Assembly (NCBI GenBank): GCA_037783545.1
Contig: JBBELK010000011.1
Location: 1,364,001 to 1,428,000 of the forward strand
Origin: Henricia sp. BOLD:AAB3569
Taxonomy: Eukaryota > Echinodermata > Asteroidea > Spinulosida > Echinasteridae
DNA length: 64,000 bases
Direction: 5' to 3'
The first letter of the stretch is position 1. Every line of letters starts with the position of its first letter. Positions 54,801 to 64,000 of the stretch are shown one piece after another. A model generated the notes under the pieces. That model was not told the DNA's origin, did no database searches, and saw only the letters and a program-made list of their open reading frames with translations. A program made the translations under genes and the position numbers.

Positions 54801-57800
54801 AGGCATCATACCGGGGCCCAATTTCATAGCGCTGCTTAAGCATTAGCTAAAAAGGTGTGCTTACTTTAGCAGACGTGTTAAGCGCTATTTCATGGTCGCG
54901 GCACGGTTAAGCATTTGCGCGCTTGGAAACGGCTATTGTTGCGTCACTAAGTTTGGCTATGCAGTAAAGGCACGTTTTCAGTTGCTTACCAATAACGATG
55001 TCTATGAAATAGCCCGACGCTCGGTTAAGAGAAAAAAGGCTGTTATGAAATTGGGTCCTGATGTGTTCGTTTATCATACAAGATTATCATTGGTTTAACA
55101 TGTAGGTGTATTGATCCAAGTTTACGGAATGACATCACTTCATAAAACTGACATGTGTAATGTTGGTCGGCAGTCTAACATTATCTTTTTAACAATTTTT
55201 TTGTTGTTCCATTTGCATCTTTCAGCTCACTTAGAGAGAACACTAAACGTTGCTAAAGATGAAATCCACAAATCGACCGAAGAACGAGTGCTGGAGAAAA
55301 AGCAGATGGCGTCAGAGGTAGGAAACCTCAGAAAATAAGGGAAGGGACAACGCTTGTCGACGAATATAATCAAAAATATTACCTTCATGAAAATCAGAGA
55401 ATCTTGTTTTTAACATCGGCAACCCAATTAATTTTGATGAAAAACTCTGCAACTATGTGCTGCGCCATATTTGAAATTTTACAAGGGATGATGACGTCAA
55501 GATTGATGCCTTGTTTCCAGACTCCCATACGCCGTGAAGTATGTACAAATCTGTTGTGTCCTGACTCACGCCCTCTCAAGTCCAAGCGCTGAACTGCAAA
55601 AGATGCCGACTTACATGAAGCGTAAAGGTGTTGTCCCTTCCTTTAAAACCAAATATTAATTTAGCTTGCTGATCCTACAGATCATTGTCCCCAAGGGGTC
55701 GGGCATGATTATTAGGCACTTTGTATTTCTGTTTTCACATCATTTAAATAAGAAACTCCGCCAATAAACACGGCTGCAGCGCAAAGGGACCCATTGGCTT
55801 TCATTGATAACTTAGAAATAATCATTGTCATTTTTGTCTCCTAATTTTTGTGTTTGAACAGAAAGCAATGACGACCCTGGACAAGTGGAGTTTGCAGGAA
55901 GTGACAGACAACCAATGGCTAAGGAAAGAGGTAATACAACACAAACTAAATAAGACCCAAAGAATTCAGATTCTTTGTGAGCAAAATGAAAATTTGCACA
56001 TGATTATACTAGTTTTAGGAAATTTGGAAAACACATAGCGCAGCATCTGTCTGTTGTGTGGTGTTCAAATTACGATGAGGACTATATGCTTTTTTTTCAC
56101 CCATACTTGGTCAGTCTACAGTCTAAAAATCCTTAACAGATTCTTGCAATCGATTTCACAGAACGGTAAGATTCGTCTTAGGAAGGGTTACTCGTCTTAT
56201 CTTGATACCAATGCAACATCAATCCTAAGATAAGAAGAGTTTTGTAAAATCGATCCTTGGGGCCAATTTCATGGCGCTGCTTAAGCACTAGCTGAAAATG
56301 TGTGCTTAAAAGTTGTGCTAACGTAAAGGCTGTTTCACGGCCGCGGTTTGCTTAAGCATGTGTGTGCTTGACAATGGTCATTGTTGCGTTACTAGTGTTT
56401 AGTAAATTTTGCCTCAGAAGCTAGCAAATCTTATGGTCTCTATGAAATAGCCAGAGCCTCCGCTAGCATAAAATCGGCTGCTAAACAGCAAGTCTAAATC
56501 CTTATTGCCACAGGCAGAGCTACACCGCTTGGAGACGAAGCGTCTTGTGGACGAAGTGGAACGGCTTGAGAAAGAGAACCTTGAGATCATGAGCGAGTTG
56601 TTTGATTGTCGCATTGAGGACCTCAAAATATCAAGGTATGTAAATACTGGAATGGAGAATGTTTAAGATCAAAAGTAAGCTCTTGGAACTGAAACTGCAA
56701 AGAGTTGGCAGCTCTTTAAGGGACCAAAAGTTGATGCAAAAATTTTCAATGTTGATAGAGAGTTGGGAGTGGGCTGTTAAAATGTTTAAGGGTTAAATAT
56801 TAGGATTAGTTTTCAATATTTTTCAGCATTTAAGCTTCAAATATTTATTCTTGGAAAACGTGGCCAGCAAAATTGTTAAGACCACCCTGATCCACGGACA
56901 CAAACATGTTGGCACAAATGGGGCTTGAACCCATAACCCCTTATTCACGAGCACAGCTATGTACCCACTAGTTCACACATGCTCTCAAAGTCTTGAGACT
57001 TTCAACACTGATATTTGCTGCCACTGTTAATGGTTTTTGGCTGCAGGAATTTTTACTTGACCCAGTTTGGCGATGGCGACGATATCGATGATTCAGGATT
57101 ACTGGCCGACGACCTTGCTAAGGTCGATTTGGAGAGTGCAGGAAAGCCATTGGCAATAGGAGGCCCCTTACAAGGTTTGAATCCCATCCTAATAAGAGTA
57201 GGTAGTTTTGTATAGACGATTCCGGTAACTAAGGATTCCCTGCATGTCCGCCATACAGGGGTGTAAGCAGAGAATTTTTTAAAAATCGGACGGGGCGTGG
57301 CTTTGGGGGCGTGGCATCCTTGGTTGAGGTGGTGGGGGTAGAGCAGAGGCGTTACAGACTACGAATGCTTCAACTTTTGAGATCGTTTACCAACATTGTG
57401 CAACTATCACAAGAACCAGTTTTGTTTTAAATAGGCCTAGTTACCTTGTACAAGTGTGGATAATATTAAAAAGAATCTAGGCAACATCGATCGTTGAAGA
57501 CAGGCAATCTAAAGCGGCCAGTTAAATCGATTCGTTGCCCGCTGCTTGCTGCATCGCGCGCGGGGATCCCCCAGCTGAGCGCGGTGTAGCACCCCACGCA
57601 TCACACCACACCCACGCACGGCCGCTACCGGTTTGCGATGCAGGAAAAAATGGAATCCCGTCCAGGGAGAGTAGCAATGCTTCTAGTCACTCCATGGAAA
57701 CCAACAACCTGTTGGGAAACCCAACTAACTGCTGTGGGTAAACCTGCGATAGACTAGCATCCCATCCAGGGGAAGTAGCAATGCTCCTAATACTATGGCC

Positions 57801-58900
57801 AATAGTACCAAAGTCTTTAAGAAACATTTCTTCACCCACATAGGTGCTGCAAGATCCCAACGGCCAAAGAGTGCCACACAGAGGGCCATAGAGGACAAGG
57901 TGTTCTCTCTTGCACTTAAAGAATCTTCAGAAAGCTCGGATGAGGATGATTTGGGAGGAAAATGGCTGGAGGAAAACCAGTTGGATAATTACTTAGACTA
58001 CGAAGATGAAAATTTTGATGTAAGTTTTCAACAAATCAGCCCCTGGTCATGTATTGAAATCAAATAACAGGTCTCGCCAGTTAGTACAAATTATCAACTG
58101 AGACCTGGGTCATTCCCAAAATTAGGGGTCCAAAATTGTTGGTGTCCCAGTTACGTACGACACTCTCTGCTGTAAAAATCACCCCTCCTGATCACAAATT
58201 CTCAGTAATGGACTGTGGCCTGTGATCATAGGGGGCAGCATCATTTTCTTCAATATTTTGTTCTCCGATTCCTAAAAAAATATTTAAAACAAAAGACCAT
58301 AAAAGCTTATAATTTGTTCCATGGTATTGAATAGGAGTTTGGTGTCCCGGGTTACCTACGCCAATGAAAATTGGCTGTAGAATGAGTTTCCATTAACCTT
58401 GGTGCCATATTTACACACAAACATTAAATTTAAGTGGCATTTGTTGAAATAAAAATAATTATTATCTACTGGGAAACCACTTTCAATCACTAAAAACACT
58501 TGGAAATCTTAAAAAGCATGTCACACTTTTGGACCCCTAATTTTGGGAATGACCCACCTGGAATAATTTTCACAAAAGTTAAGACGAGTTCAATGCGTCC
58601 TAATTCCCATACCAATGTCCCAAGATAAGAAGAGTGACCCTTCCTACGACGCGTCTTAGCACTTTGTGAAATCGGCCCAAGGTTTGAATTTTGAAAAGTA
58701 AATTTGTGTAATATTTCCCAACCTTCCAGGATTATCTGAACCTGGGTCCTGTGGAACTAAAGCTTCTTCGAGTGACGGGTCACAAGGCGACCCTGTTCCG
58801 TCCCAAGGAACTAACGGACGAAGAGCAGGAGGCCAAACTGTCTGCTCCAGACGTCTGGCCTGTTACGTCTGAGATGCTCAAATCGGTTACCGAGACGTGA
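51833..58900 (+). CDS. CCDC83: CCDC83-like coiled-coil protein, 10 coding exons, 430 aa
   Basis: Exons: 51833-51945, 52443-52527, 53413-53581, 54542-54709, 55226-55317, 55862-55930, 56514-56635, 57047-57174, 57844-58019, 58730-58900 (TGA); 1293 nt, all phases close. The N-terminus is Lys/Gly-rich (MGKKGKAKGSGKKSGKKGG). EAILAYQINIKEQALEEFM, NERLKEEQLYHIGTLLKQ and EDALREKWK follow, matching the start of vertebrate CCDC83. Residues about 40-275 are mostly heptad-rich coiled coil, ending LEKENLEIMSELFDCRIEDL and RNFYLTQFG. An acidic region (SSESSDEDD; YEDENFD) leads to DYLNLGPVELKLL, which matches the conserved C-terminal block of CCDC83. Human CCDC83 has 413 aa and its function is poorly known. 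The start Met lies 21 bases after an acceptor. Seven introns carry recognisable mobile-element copies. Confidence 0.88.
52060..52248. mobile_element. Palindromic MITE in CCDC83 intron 1
   Basis: CCATTTTGGGAGTCAAATAATG and GATGTGCGTGCGCGC at the left mirror GCGCGCACGCACATTGCTTC and TTTACTCCCAAAATG at the right. The two overlapping long ORFs of opposite strand reflect the inverted repeat. Confidence 0.8.
52852..53117. mobile_element. GGGCCCAATTTCAT-family MITE in CCDC83 intron 2
   Basis: Left AGCCCAATTTCATGGAGCTG, right CAGCTCTATGAAATTGACCCC. The core CACGCGTGCTTGGAAACGGC with TTGTTGCATCACTA is shared with the copies at 54142, 54813 and 56259. Confidence 0.88.
53168..53355. mobile_element. Palindromic MITE ending 58 bases before CCDC83 exon 3
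   Basis: TATAGGGCAGTTTCACGCTG with ACGGGTCA at the left mirror TGACCCG with CAGCGTGAAACTGCTCTATA at the right. Inner arms AGAGAACAATA and TATTGTTCTCT also pair. Confidence 0.82.
53783..53990 (+). mobile_element. Composite of two SINE fragments in CCDC83 intron 3
   Basis: A family C tRNA-like head (TTGGCTTCATAGCTCAATTG) runs to AGAAGGTCCGTGATTCAGATC. It joins directly to a different head with GGGTTCGAAACC and CACCCTTGAGCAAGGCAC, like family A or B. The junction lies near 53850. Confidence 0.65.
54142..54416. mobile_element. GGGCCCAATTTCAT-family MITE in CCDC83 intron 3
   Basis: Perfectly matched termini GGGCCCAATTTCATAGAGCT and AGCTCTATGAAATTGGGCCC. The interior contains TAGCAACGCAACAATGGCAG. 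The plus-strand ORF running through it is not coding. Confidence 0.92.
54813..55058. mobile_element. GGGCCCAATTTCAT-family MITE in CCDC83 intron 4
   Basis: Left GGGGCCCAATTTCATAGCGC, right TTATGAAATTGGGTCC. Core GCGCGCTTGGAAACGGCTAT with TTGTTGCGTCACTA. Confidence 0.9.
55339..55645. mobile_element. MITE with GGGAAGGGACAAC ends in CCDC83 intron 5
   Basis: Left GGGAAGGGACAACGCTTG, right GGTGTTGTCCCTTCCTTT. It begins about 20 bases after the exon 5 donor. Short blocks are shared with 9600-10150. Confidence 0.75.
56150..56500. mobile_element. Two adjacent palindromic elements in CCDC83 intron 6
   Basis: 56150-56258 is a small palindrome (CACAGAACGGTAAGATTCGT; AGATAAGAAGAGTTTTGTAA) with a relative at 58571-58680. 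56259-56500 is a GGGCCCAATTTCAT-family copy (GGGGCCAATTTCATGGCGCT) whose right terminus is degraded. The second ends about 15 bases before exon 7. Confidence 0.75.
57209..57800. repeat. MITE D end and SINE-like duplicated block in CCDC83 intron 8
   Basis: 57209-57256 matches one terminus of MITE D (TATAGACGATTCCGG; CATGTCCGCCATACAGGG). At 57651-57800 two related blocks, CCGTCCAGGGAGAGTAGCAA and CCATCCAGGGGAAGTAGCAA, lie about 100 bp apart and look like a tandem SINE tail. A GC-rich segment at 57530-57640 has no assignment. Confidence 0.55.
58057..58108 (-). repeat. Solo copy of the 69-bp satellite monomer
   Basis: On the minus strand this 52-bp segment matches the satellite unit of 431-3665 (CCAGGTCTC, AGTTGATAATTTGTACTAAC, TGGCGAGACCTGTTA, TTGATTTC), with a deletion of a few bases in one arm. 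It lies in CCDC83 intron 9 and is partly overlapped by the MITE insertion at 58107. Confidence 0.85.
58107..58555. mobile_element. Long GGGTC-family MITE with ACCT duplication, CCDC83 intron 9
   Basis: Perfect ends GGGTCATTCCCAAAATTAGG and CCTAATTTTGGGAATGACCC, flanked by ACCT at 58103-58106 and 58556-58559. Nearly identical inside to 45260-45706. A small palindromic remnant follows at 58571-58680. Confidence 0.95.
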
Positions 58901-59983
58901 GGAATTTTGACCAAACGGTCACCGAACAGCAATGTCTTAGTTATGTCTAGTTGCCCTGTAGCAGAAATTTTTGGCACTGAAGAGGCACCGTTTTTTACCT
59001 ACTGTGAAGGGCGTTTGGGGTAATTGGAAAGGGCACTTCAAGTAAAAAATCTAAAAGGGAGGGTTGCATTACAGGTGGTAGAGACCCCGTCGCTATTTCC
59101 GAATATAGCGGTAAGGTGTGCAAACTTGTGATAAAATTAACCCACTAGCACTCACTGGTAACAAGTAGTGTGTCTCATTACTCCTCAGAGCTTTTGGGTA
59201 ATGTTAAGTAATGTTCCTTGTCAAGGTCAATAACCAAAGTTATCCAATAACCGAAGGACGAGTTCGGTATATTCTCATATCACCCGAAAAGACATCCAAT
59301 ATTATTATTGTTATATAAAATGAAGCTTTGTATTGAAAGATTTCCGCGAGATTTTTGTCTGTTTGGTGTTGAAAACTTTAGTTTACAACTGCATGTGCTT
59401 TTGTTATACAGTATTTTTGTTACTGTACTCTAGCGCGGGTAGCACAAATGCGCAATCCATTCACTCGATGCACGCGCATCAGATTGGGGCTCTGTGCGGC
59501 ACAGTATCCACAAAAGCTTCATTTTATATAATATCGAATGTCTGAAAGGGCCACTGGGCAAATGTCACATTTCAAAACATGCTAAAGTATGCCTCCTTCT
59601 GTTAAAACAGAGAATCCTAAAATGGAACAAACTATAGAACCTATGCACATTTGTACTCCATGCTAAAGAAATGAATCTGATCTCACAGTCTAATCTGAAT
59701 TTTCATAATGTACATGGTGCTGACTGACTGTGTACAGAAATTTAATCTTTCGTGTTATTATATGCAAATTATTTTATTTGATTAAACGATATGCAACCGA
59801 AACTAACAATCCCCTGTTGCCGAGGTTTTGACTTGAGCAAAATGTTTCATCCATTTGTTTATGAATTCAACAAAAACAAGCCTCTATGCAAATATTCTGG
59901 TAAGTGTGTAAATTGTATAGTATGCACAGAATGTATTCATGATAGATCAATTTCATTCATTGAAAGGTAATACCTTATTGCTG
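58901..59983. other. 3' flank of CCDC83, nothing recognised
   Basis: AT-rich, probably including the 3' UTR. No exon, no repeat partner. Confidence 0.5.
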
Positions 59984-60538
59984 TATAGACCATTACCATG
60001 GAAACCGTCCCTGTATGTCTGCCATAGCTGGGACGCTGTCGGTGCATGAACTAACATGCGTTATATGATGCGTTGTAATGGTGAATTCACACTGAGCCTT
60101 TCGCGCGCGCGCGTAATTGCGACGCGCGTCGCTTTGAGAAGAAGCAATGTAGAGGGTATTTTGAGTGAAACAATGCACCTGAAATCACTGAATTATGAAG
60201 ACACTTTCGGTTCAACATGTCCAAGCTAATTAGGTGGTTTTTGGTGCGTTGTTTCACCCCAAATTCCTTCCACCGAATTAGCTTGGATGGAAAGTGTTTT
60301 CCTAATTCAGTGATTTTCAGTGCATCGTTTCACTCAAAATTCCTTCCACACCGCTTTTTCTCAAAGCGACGCGCGTGGCAATCGCGCGCAAAGCTGGCTT
60401 AGTGTGAATTTGTGTGTGCGAAGGGCGCGTTGTTAATTTACAACAACACAAAACGCACAGTCCATGCACTTGAAAAAGGTGCGTCCCAGCTATGGCGGAC
60501 ATGTACAGGGAAGGCGTCCTGGGAATGGTCTATACTAT
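59984..60538. mobile_element. MITE family D, copy 2, with a nested palindrome
   Basis: Outer arms TATAGACCATTACCATGG and GGAATGGTCTATACTATG, then GTCTGCCATAGCTGGGACG and CGTCCCAGCTATGGCGGAC. Inside, 60065-60420 holds a second inverted repeat (GGTGAATTCACACTGAGCC with TAGTGTGAATT; GCGACGCGCG with CGACGCGCGT; AATTATGAAGACACTTTC with GAAAGTGTTTTCCTAATT). Confidence 0.8.
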
Positions 60539-60804
60539 GTAAATATTGCAGTGTGAATTTCTGTTACAGCAAATCAGATGTACAGTGTACAAAAATAAAT
60601 CTCAAAGTACTTTATGATTACATACTTTTTCTTGAATGATATGCACATTGATAGTCAAAGGAACCTAATTACAAACTTTGTATAGTTCTGTGTAAATTTT
60701 GAAATTCAATTTAGCAGTTGTATTTTTCGATGATTGTTGGACAAGAATAAAAACAAAATTTGGAAAAATACAAACATTTGTTGTAAAACTTAATTTTCAC
60801 AGAA

Positions 60805-61031
60805 GGGTCATTCTATAAATTTGGGGTCCAACGTGTGACATTTTTCTGTCCCCGTTACACCTGACATACTGCTATTTTCCATTTGTTTTTATGAATTGTA
60901 CTTTAAGTAATCACTCTTTGAAATAGAGAGCATTTAAAGAATATGTCCTGAATTTACAAACTACAACATTTTACAAGATGTCAGATGTAACGGGGACAGA
61001 AAAATACGACCCCAAATTTATAGAATGACCC
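60805..61031. mobile_element. Short GGGTC-family MITE with AGAA duplication
   Basis: Ends GGGTCATTCTATAAATTTGG and CCAAATTTATAGAATGACCC are exact complements, flanked by AGAA at 60801-60804 and 61032-61035. Inside are CCCCGTTACACCTGACAT and ATGTAACGGGGACAG. Confidence 0.95.
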
Positions 61032-61112
61032 AGAAGGACAAAAAAATACATCAGTTTTAGAGGTGGGAGGAGAAACTCACGCAAAATCATGTGTGGGGAA
61101 ACCCAATCCACA

Positions 61113-61190
61113 CACTGACCCGGACAGGATTCGAACCAGGGTTACAGAGGTGGAAGACGAGGAAAGTACCACTACACCAACCTGACTTCT
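61113..61190 (-). tRNA. tRNA-like sequence on the minus strand, probably pseudogene
   Basis: Minus strand: GTCAGGTTGGTGTAGTGGTA (A-box-like), then GTAACCCTGGTTCGAATCCT (B box). The arms do not give a full cloverleaf by eye. It overlaps the region just downstream of the unrecognised gene's stop codon. Confidence 0.35.
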
Positions 61191-61194
61191 CACA

Positions 61195-63869
61195 TTACTC
61201 TATGAATGCTTCCAACAGCCCTTCTGCCCACAGAGACACCAGGAGATTTCTAGTGTCGTCCTTTGTCAAGTCAAATGTTCGGCTGTCCATAAAATCCACT
61301 GATTCCTTCAGCTGGCATATTGCTTTGTAATGACTGGCAGGAAATCGTAATCCCTTCGGCTGCAAAAACAAACAAACATTTGTCAAACCAGTTTCAATAA
61401 TGCTCTGTGCTTCTATTGAAAACTGCGTCACCAATTATACTCGACAAGAAATGAAATACACATTACTGAAAAAGATGCTGTAAAATTTGCAGATGCTCTA
61501 CCAGCTGAGCTATGAGTCGCAGTGGTATACTCCCTCAGGTTTCCCCAAGACCTCTGACACACCGGGCAGATGCTCTACCAGCTGAGCTATTAGGCACAGT
61601 GGTATACTCCCTCAGGTTTCCCCAAGACCTCTGACACACCGGGCAGGTGCTCTACTAGATTAGCTATGAGGCACAGTGGTATACTCCCTCAGGTTTCCCC
61701 AAGACCTCTGACACACCGGGCAGGTGCTCTACTAGATGAGCTATGAGGCACAGTGGTATACTCCCTCAGGTTTTCCCAAGACCTCTGACACACTGGGCAG
61801 ATGCTCTACCAACTGAGCTATGAGTCACAGTGGTAGACTCCCTCAGGTTTCCCCAAGACCTCTGACACACTGGGCAGATGCTCTACCAACTGAGCTATGA
61901 GTCACAGTGGTAGACTCCCTCAGGTTTCCCTAAGACCTCTGACACACCGGGCAGATGCTCTACCAGCTGAGCTACGAGTCACAGTGGTATACTCCCTTAG
62001 GTTTCCCCTTTAAACCCAACTTTGTTTTCATCCCATATTTAGTTAGGCACCATACAAAATATTTCGTTAGTAGTAAAATTTGCCGCATATTCTAAAATGG
62101 TTTTGTCTGAAGTGTTATAGTTTTTGAGAAACGAGCAAAACAATTATTTTTCGTCTCACGAGACGTAAATTAAATTCGCCCCAAAACCAAGTTGTATTTC
62201 GTCCAAACCACTTCGCCCAAGTGCCATTTTGCTATAAATCACTTCGTCCAAACACTACCTCGCCCAAATGCCACTTCGCCCCAAAACCACTTCGTGCACA
62301 GGCCGTGGTTCAGGGCGAAGTGGTTTTGGGGCGAAATGACTGCAAACCCTTTTTTGACTGTTTTCTCAAAAGTTAGACGAAGTACGGAGCTTGTTTTTGC
62401 TCAGGTTGGTTTTAATCATGCATATCTTCAATCACACAGGGGGATAAAACTATTTTTAACAGTTTACCAATCATGTATACTATCTTTAACAAAGTCCAGG
62501 CCACTAACAAAGCATATACCTCTTCTTGGCTGGTACCCATCATATGCTCGGTTCTCGAGTTAGCAACCGAGTGACGGACAAATGTAGAATAGTTAGGCTC
62601 CTGCCTTCCACTGCCATCTGGGTCTGGTGTCCCTTCTTCTACACAGTTTTCCTCGATATCCTCCTCATCATAATCACTGTCGCCAGTATCCTCGTCCATA
62701 ACTAAGGCAACAAATGTGTGCCCTTGAAACGTAAACCTCACTCTACACTCGGCTGTTGGCATCGGACCTAGAAATTACGTGTGGAAAGGATGAGGTAAAA
62801 ATACTGAAAGATGGCATTTTACAGTTAAAATTGTTTTGACTTTGGTAATTTTAATGAATTACCAAAAAAAATTGATAGCTCGTCTTGGGAAGTACTGTAA
62901 AAGCTGAAATATTCGCGGTGGTTTTATTTTCGCGCATTTAGCGCACCAGACAGAGCCCGCGAAAATAACAACCCGCGAAAATATTGTTTGCAACAATTGT
63001 GGCGATCCCTGTTAAGGTGACATAATTTCCATCCGCGACAGCAGCATTACATAAAGTTCTAAAGAATAATGTTGATAAACTGTCTTGTAGAAATTTTAGC
63101 CACATAGATGCAGTAATACTTCAGGAAACCGTAAAAATCCATGCATATTTTTTGTCTTAAATGAATGGAAAAAAATTTCTGCAGACAACTTTCTTTAAAA
63201 AGCACCTTCAGTTGGCAATTTCTCCCACAAAGGTACCATTTTACACGAGAAAAAAAATCATGTGGTGTTTGTTACCATTGCTATCAACACTTTTAGTAAG
63301 ATTTTTTTTGTCAGCTCATGAGGAGATTTTTGGTTAACTGCAAATGTTGCACTGTGCTTTAAACAAAAAATGGTAATGAAACATTTTAAAGTTAAATTTT
63401 TTAAGTGTCGAAAACTATAAATCAAGCATACCGATTGGACCTGGCTCAAAATGGTCGCTTCTATAAGGAGGCAGACGATTGGCCACAAAGTCACACATCA
63501 TCTGATTGGTTGCTTGTTGGACGTTATCTCCAACGTGATTGGACAGTTGACCCAACAGATTCTCAATGGTAGACTTGCTATCAGTCTCCTATTTAAACAT
63601 GGAAACTCAACTTTGTAATACAAGCGAATTTTTTCAAAATGCTTTATTTGTCTGAAAAAGATTTTGGAGTTTCTAAGGTATGCAAAGCCTTATTATAAAT
63701 TCATAAATAATTCATTCCAGTTGTTTAATTGTTAGCTAAGTATGGGGTTAATAAACATACCGTATTTGTCAAGAATCCCGTTTGAAGACCCCGCCTGAAG
63801 TCAACATTATTGCTTATAGCAGAACGGAGAATTCCTGGTAGTGCAATACCCAAAAAATCTCCATACGAT
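61195..63869 (-). CDS. Unrecognised acidic protein, last four coding exons (5' end off window)
   Basis: Exons read on the minus strand: 63869-63761, 63588-63432, 62767-62520, 61359-61195 (stop TAA). All have clean AG/GT borders and closing phases, giving about 226 C-terminal residues. The first entry is phase 2 (one base completes a codon), so more exons lie upstream. Visible features: DFLGIALPGILRSAISNNVDFRRGLQTGF (helical, hydrophobic); NLLGQLSNHVGDNVQQATN; FTFQGHTFVALVMDED followed by a strongly acidic stretch (DSDYDEEDIEEN); and a C-terminal helical block (LTKDDTRNLLVSLWAEGLLEAF). No signal peptide, zinc finger or catalytic motif is seen, and I do not recognise the family. It is convergent with CCDC83. 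The gene model is supported by splice and phase consistency, not homology. Confidence 0.75.
61487..62010 (-). repeat. 77-bp tandem array of tRNA-like A-box units (7 copies)
   Basis: GGGCAG landmarks recur exactly every 77 bases at 61564, 61641, 61718, 61795, 61872 and 61949, with a partial first unit near 61487. On the minus strand each unit reads ACCACTGTGCCTCATAGCTC, then an A box (TAGCTCAGCTGGTAGAGCA) and TCTGCCCGGTGTGTCAGAGG. The B box present in the related SINE head at 41412-41515 is missing. The array lies in the last intron of the unrecognised gene, on that gene's own strand. Confidence 0.92.
62095..62485 (+). mobile_element. Repeat E, copy 2
   Basis: Same order and orientation as 37737-38139, from TGGTTTTGTCTGAAGTG to CCAATCATGTATACTATCT, with GGGCGAAGTGGTTTTGGGGC inside. 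It ends 35 bases from the donor of the exon at 62767-62520. Confidence 0.85.
62908..62982. repeat. Small palindrome with TATTCGCGG ends
   Basis: ATATTCGCGGTGGTTTTATT and TTCGCG mirror CGCGAAAATAACAACCCGCG and AAAATAT. Probably a very short MITE. Confidence 0.6.
63023..63310 (-). repeat. Uninterrupted copy of the repeat split at 7131-7740
   Basis: The reverse complement matches both flanks of the SINE at 7183-7535 in order (GTGTTGATAGCAATGGT, AAACACCACA, GGGAGAAATTGCCAACTGAA, CTGAAGTATTACTGCATCTA). It serves as an empty-site comparison. Confidence 0.75.
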
Positions 63870-64000
63870 CTGTGTAAAATAAATTCCAGTAGCTTACTAA
63901 TACTATACTTTTCTACTCGATCGAAACTTACAAAATGCAACACGAATTAAAAATGTTATAATTAAGATTTAGATATGATGTAAAAATATGTACGTACGAT

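Overview
The window is nuclear DNA from an intron-rich animal, most likely a marine invertebrate deuterostome (echinoderm-like). The phylum is an inference. It rests on the gene families present, on small phase-coded exons with GT-AG introns of about 300-1500 bases, and on very many tRNA-derived SINEs and short palindromic MITEs. I see no bacterial or viral gene.

Six protein-coding genes can be supported, five of them spliced. RCAN (regulator of calcineurin), 4 exons, minus, 13533-10468. An immunoglobulin-superfamily receptor-like protein of 607 residues in one uninterrupted ORF, plus, 18616-20439. Uronyl 2-sulfotransferase (UST), 8 coding exons, minus, 39245-32599. PPIL4 (cyclophilin plus RRM plus charged tail), 13 exons, minus, 50877-42262. 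CCDC83-like coiled-coil protein, 10 coding exons, plus, 51833-58900. An unrecognised acidic protein, minus, whose last four exons lie at 63869-61195 and whose 5' part is off the window. For each spliced gene the reading phase closes at every junction I read. PPIL4 and CCDC83 are head to head and probably share a promoter region. CCDC83 and the unrecognised gene converge. UST and PPIL4 are adjacent here, and their human orthologues are close neighbours on 6q25.1, so the linkage looks ancient.

Layout: 1-430 repeat end and a doubtful exon; 431-3665 a 69-bp satellite with a MITE inserted; 3666-10467 gene-poor repeat mosaic; 10468-13533 RCAN; 13534-18615 spacer with a fold-back element; 18616-20439 Ig receptor; 20440-32598 long gene-poor spacer with a THAP-like fragment, a palindromic micro-insertion with 8-bp duplication, a CG-palindrome minisatellite and SINEs; 32599-39245 UST; 39246-42261 spacer; 42262-50877 PPIL4; 50878-51832 bidirectional promoter and SINE; 51833-58900 CCDC83; 58901-61194 spacer; 61195-63869 unrecognised gene; 63870-64000 intron.

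The genes do not form a pathway. They are a receptor, a Golgi sulfotransferase, a spliceosomal cyclophilin, a calcineurin regulator and a coiled-coil protein. The most striking content is the repeat layer: several non-autonomous families recur in the window with readable target duplications or nested insertions, and two satellite arrays appear to come from small mobile units.
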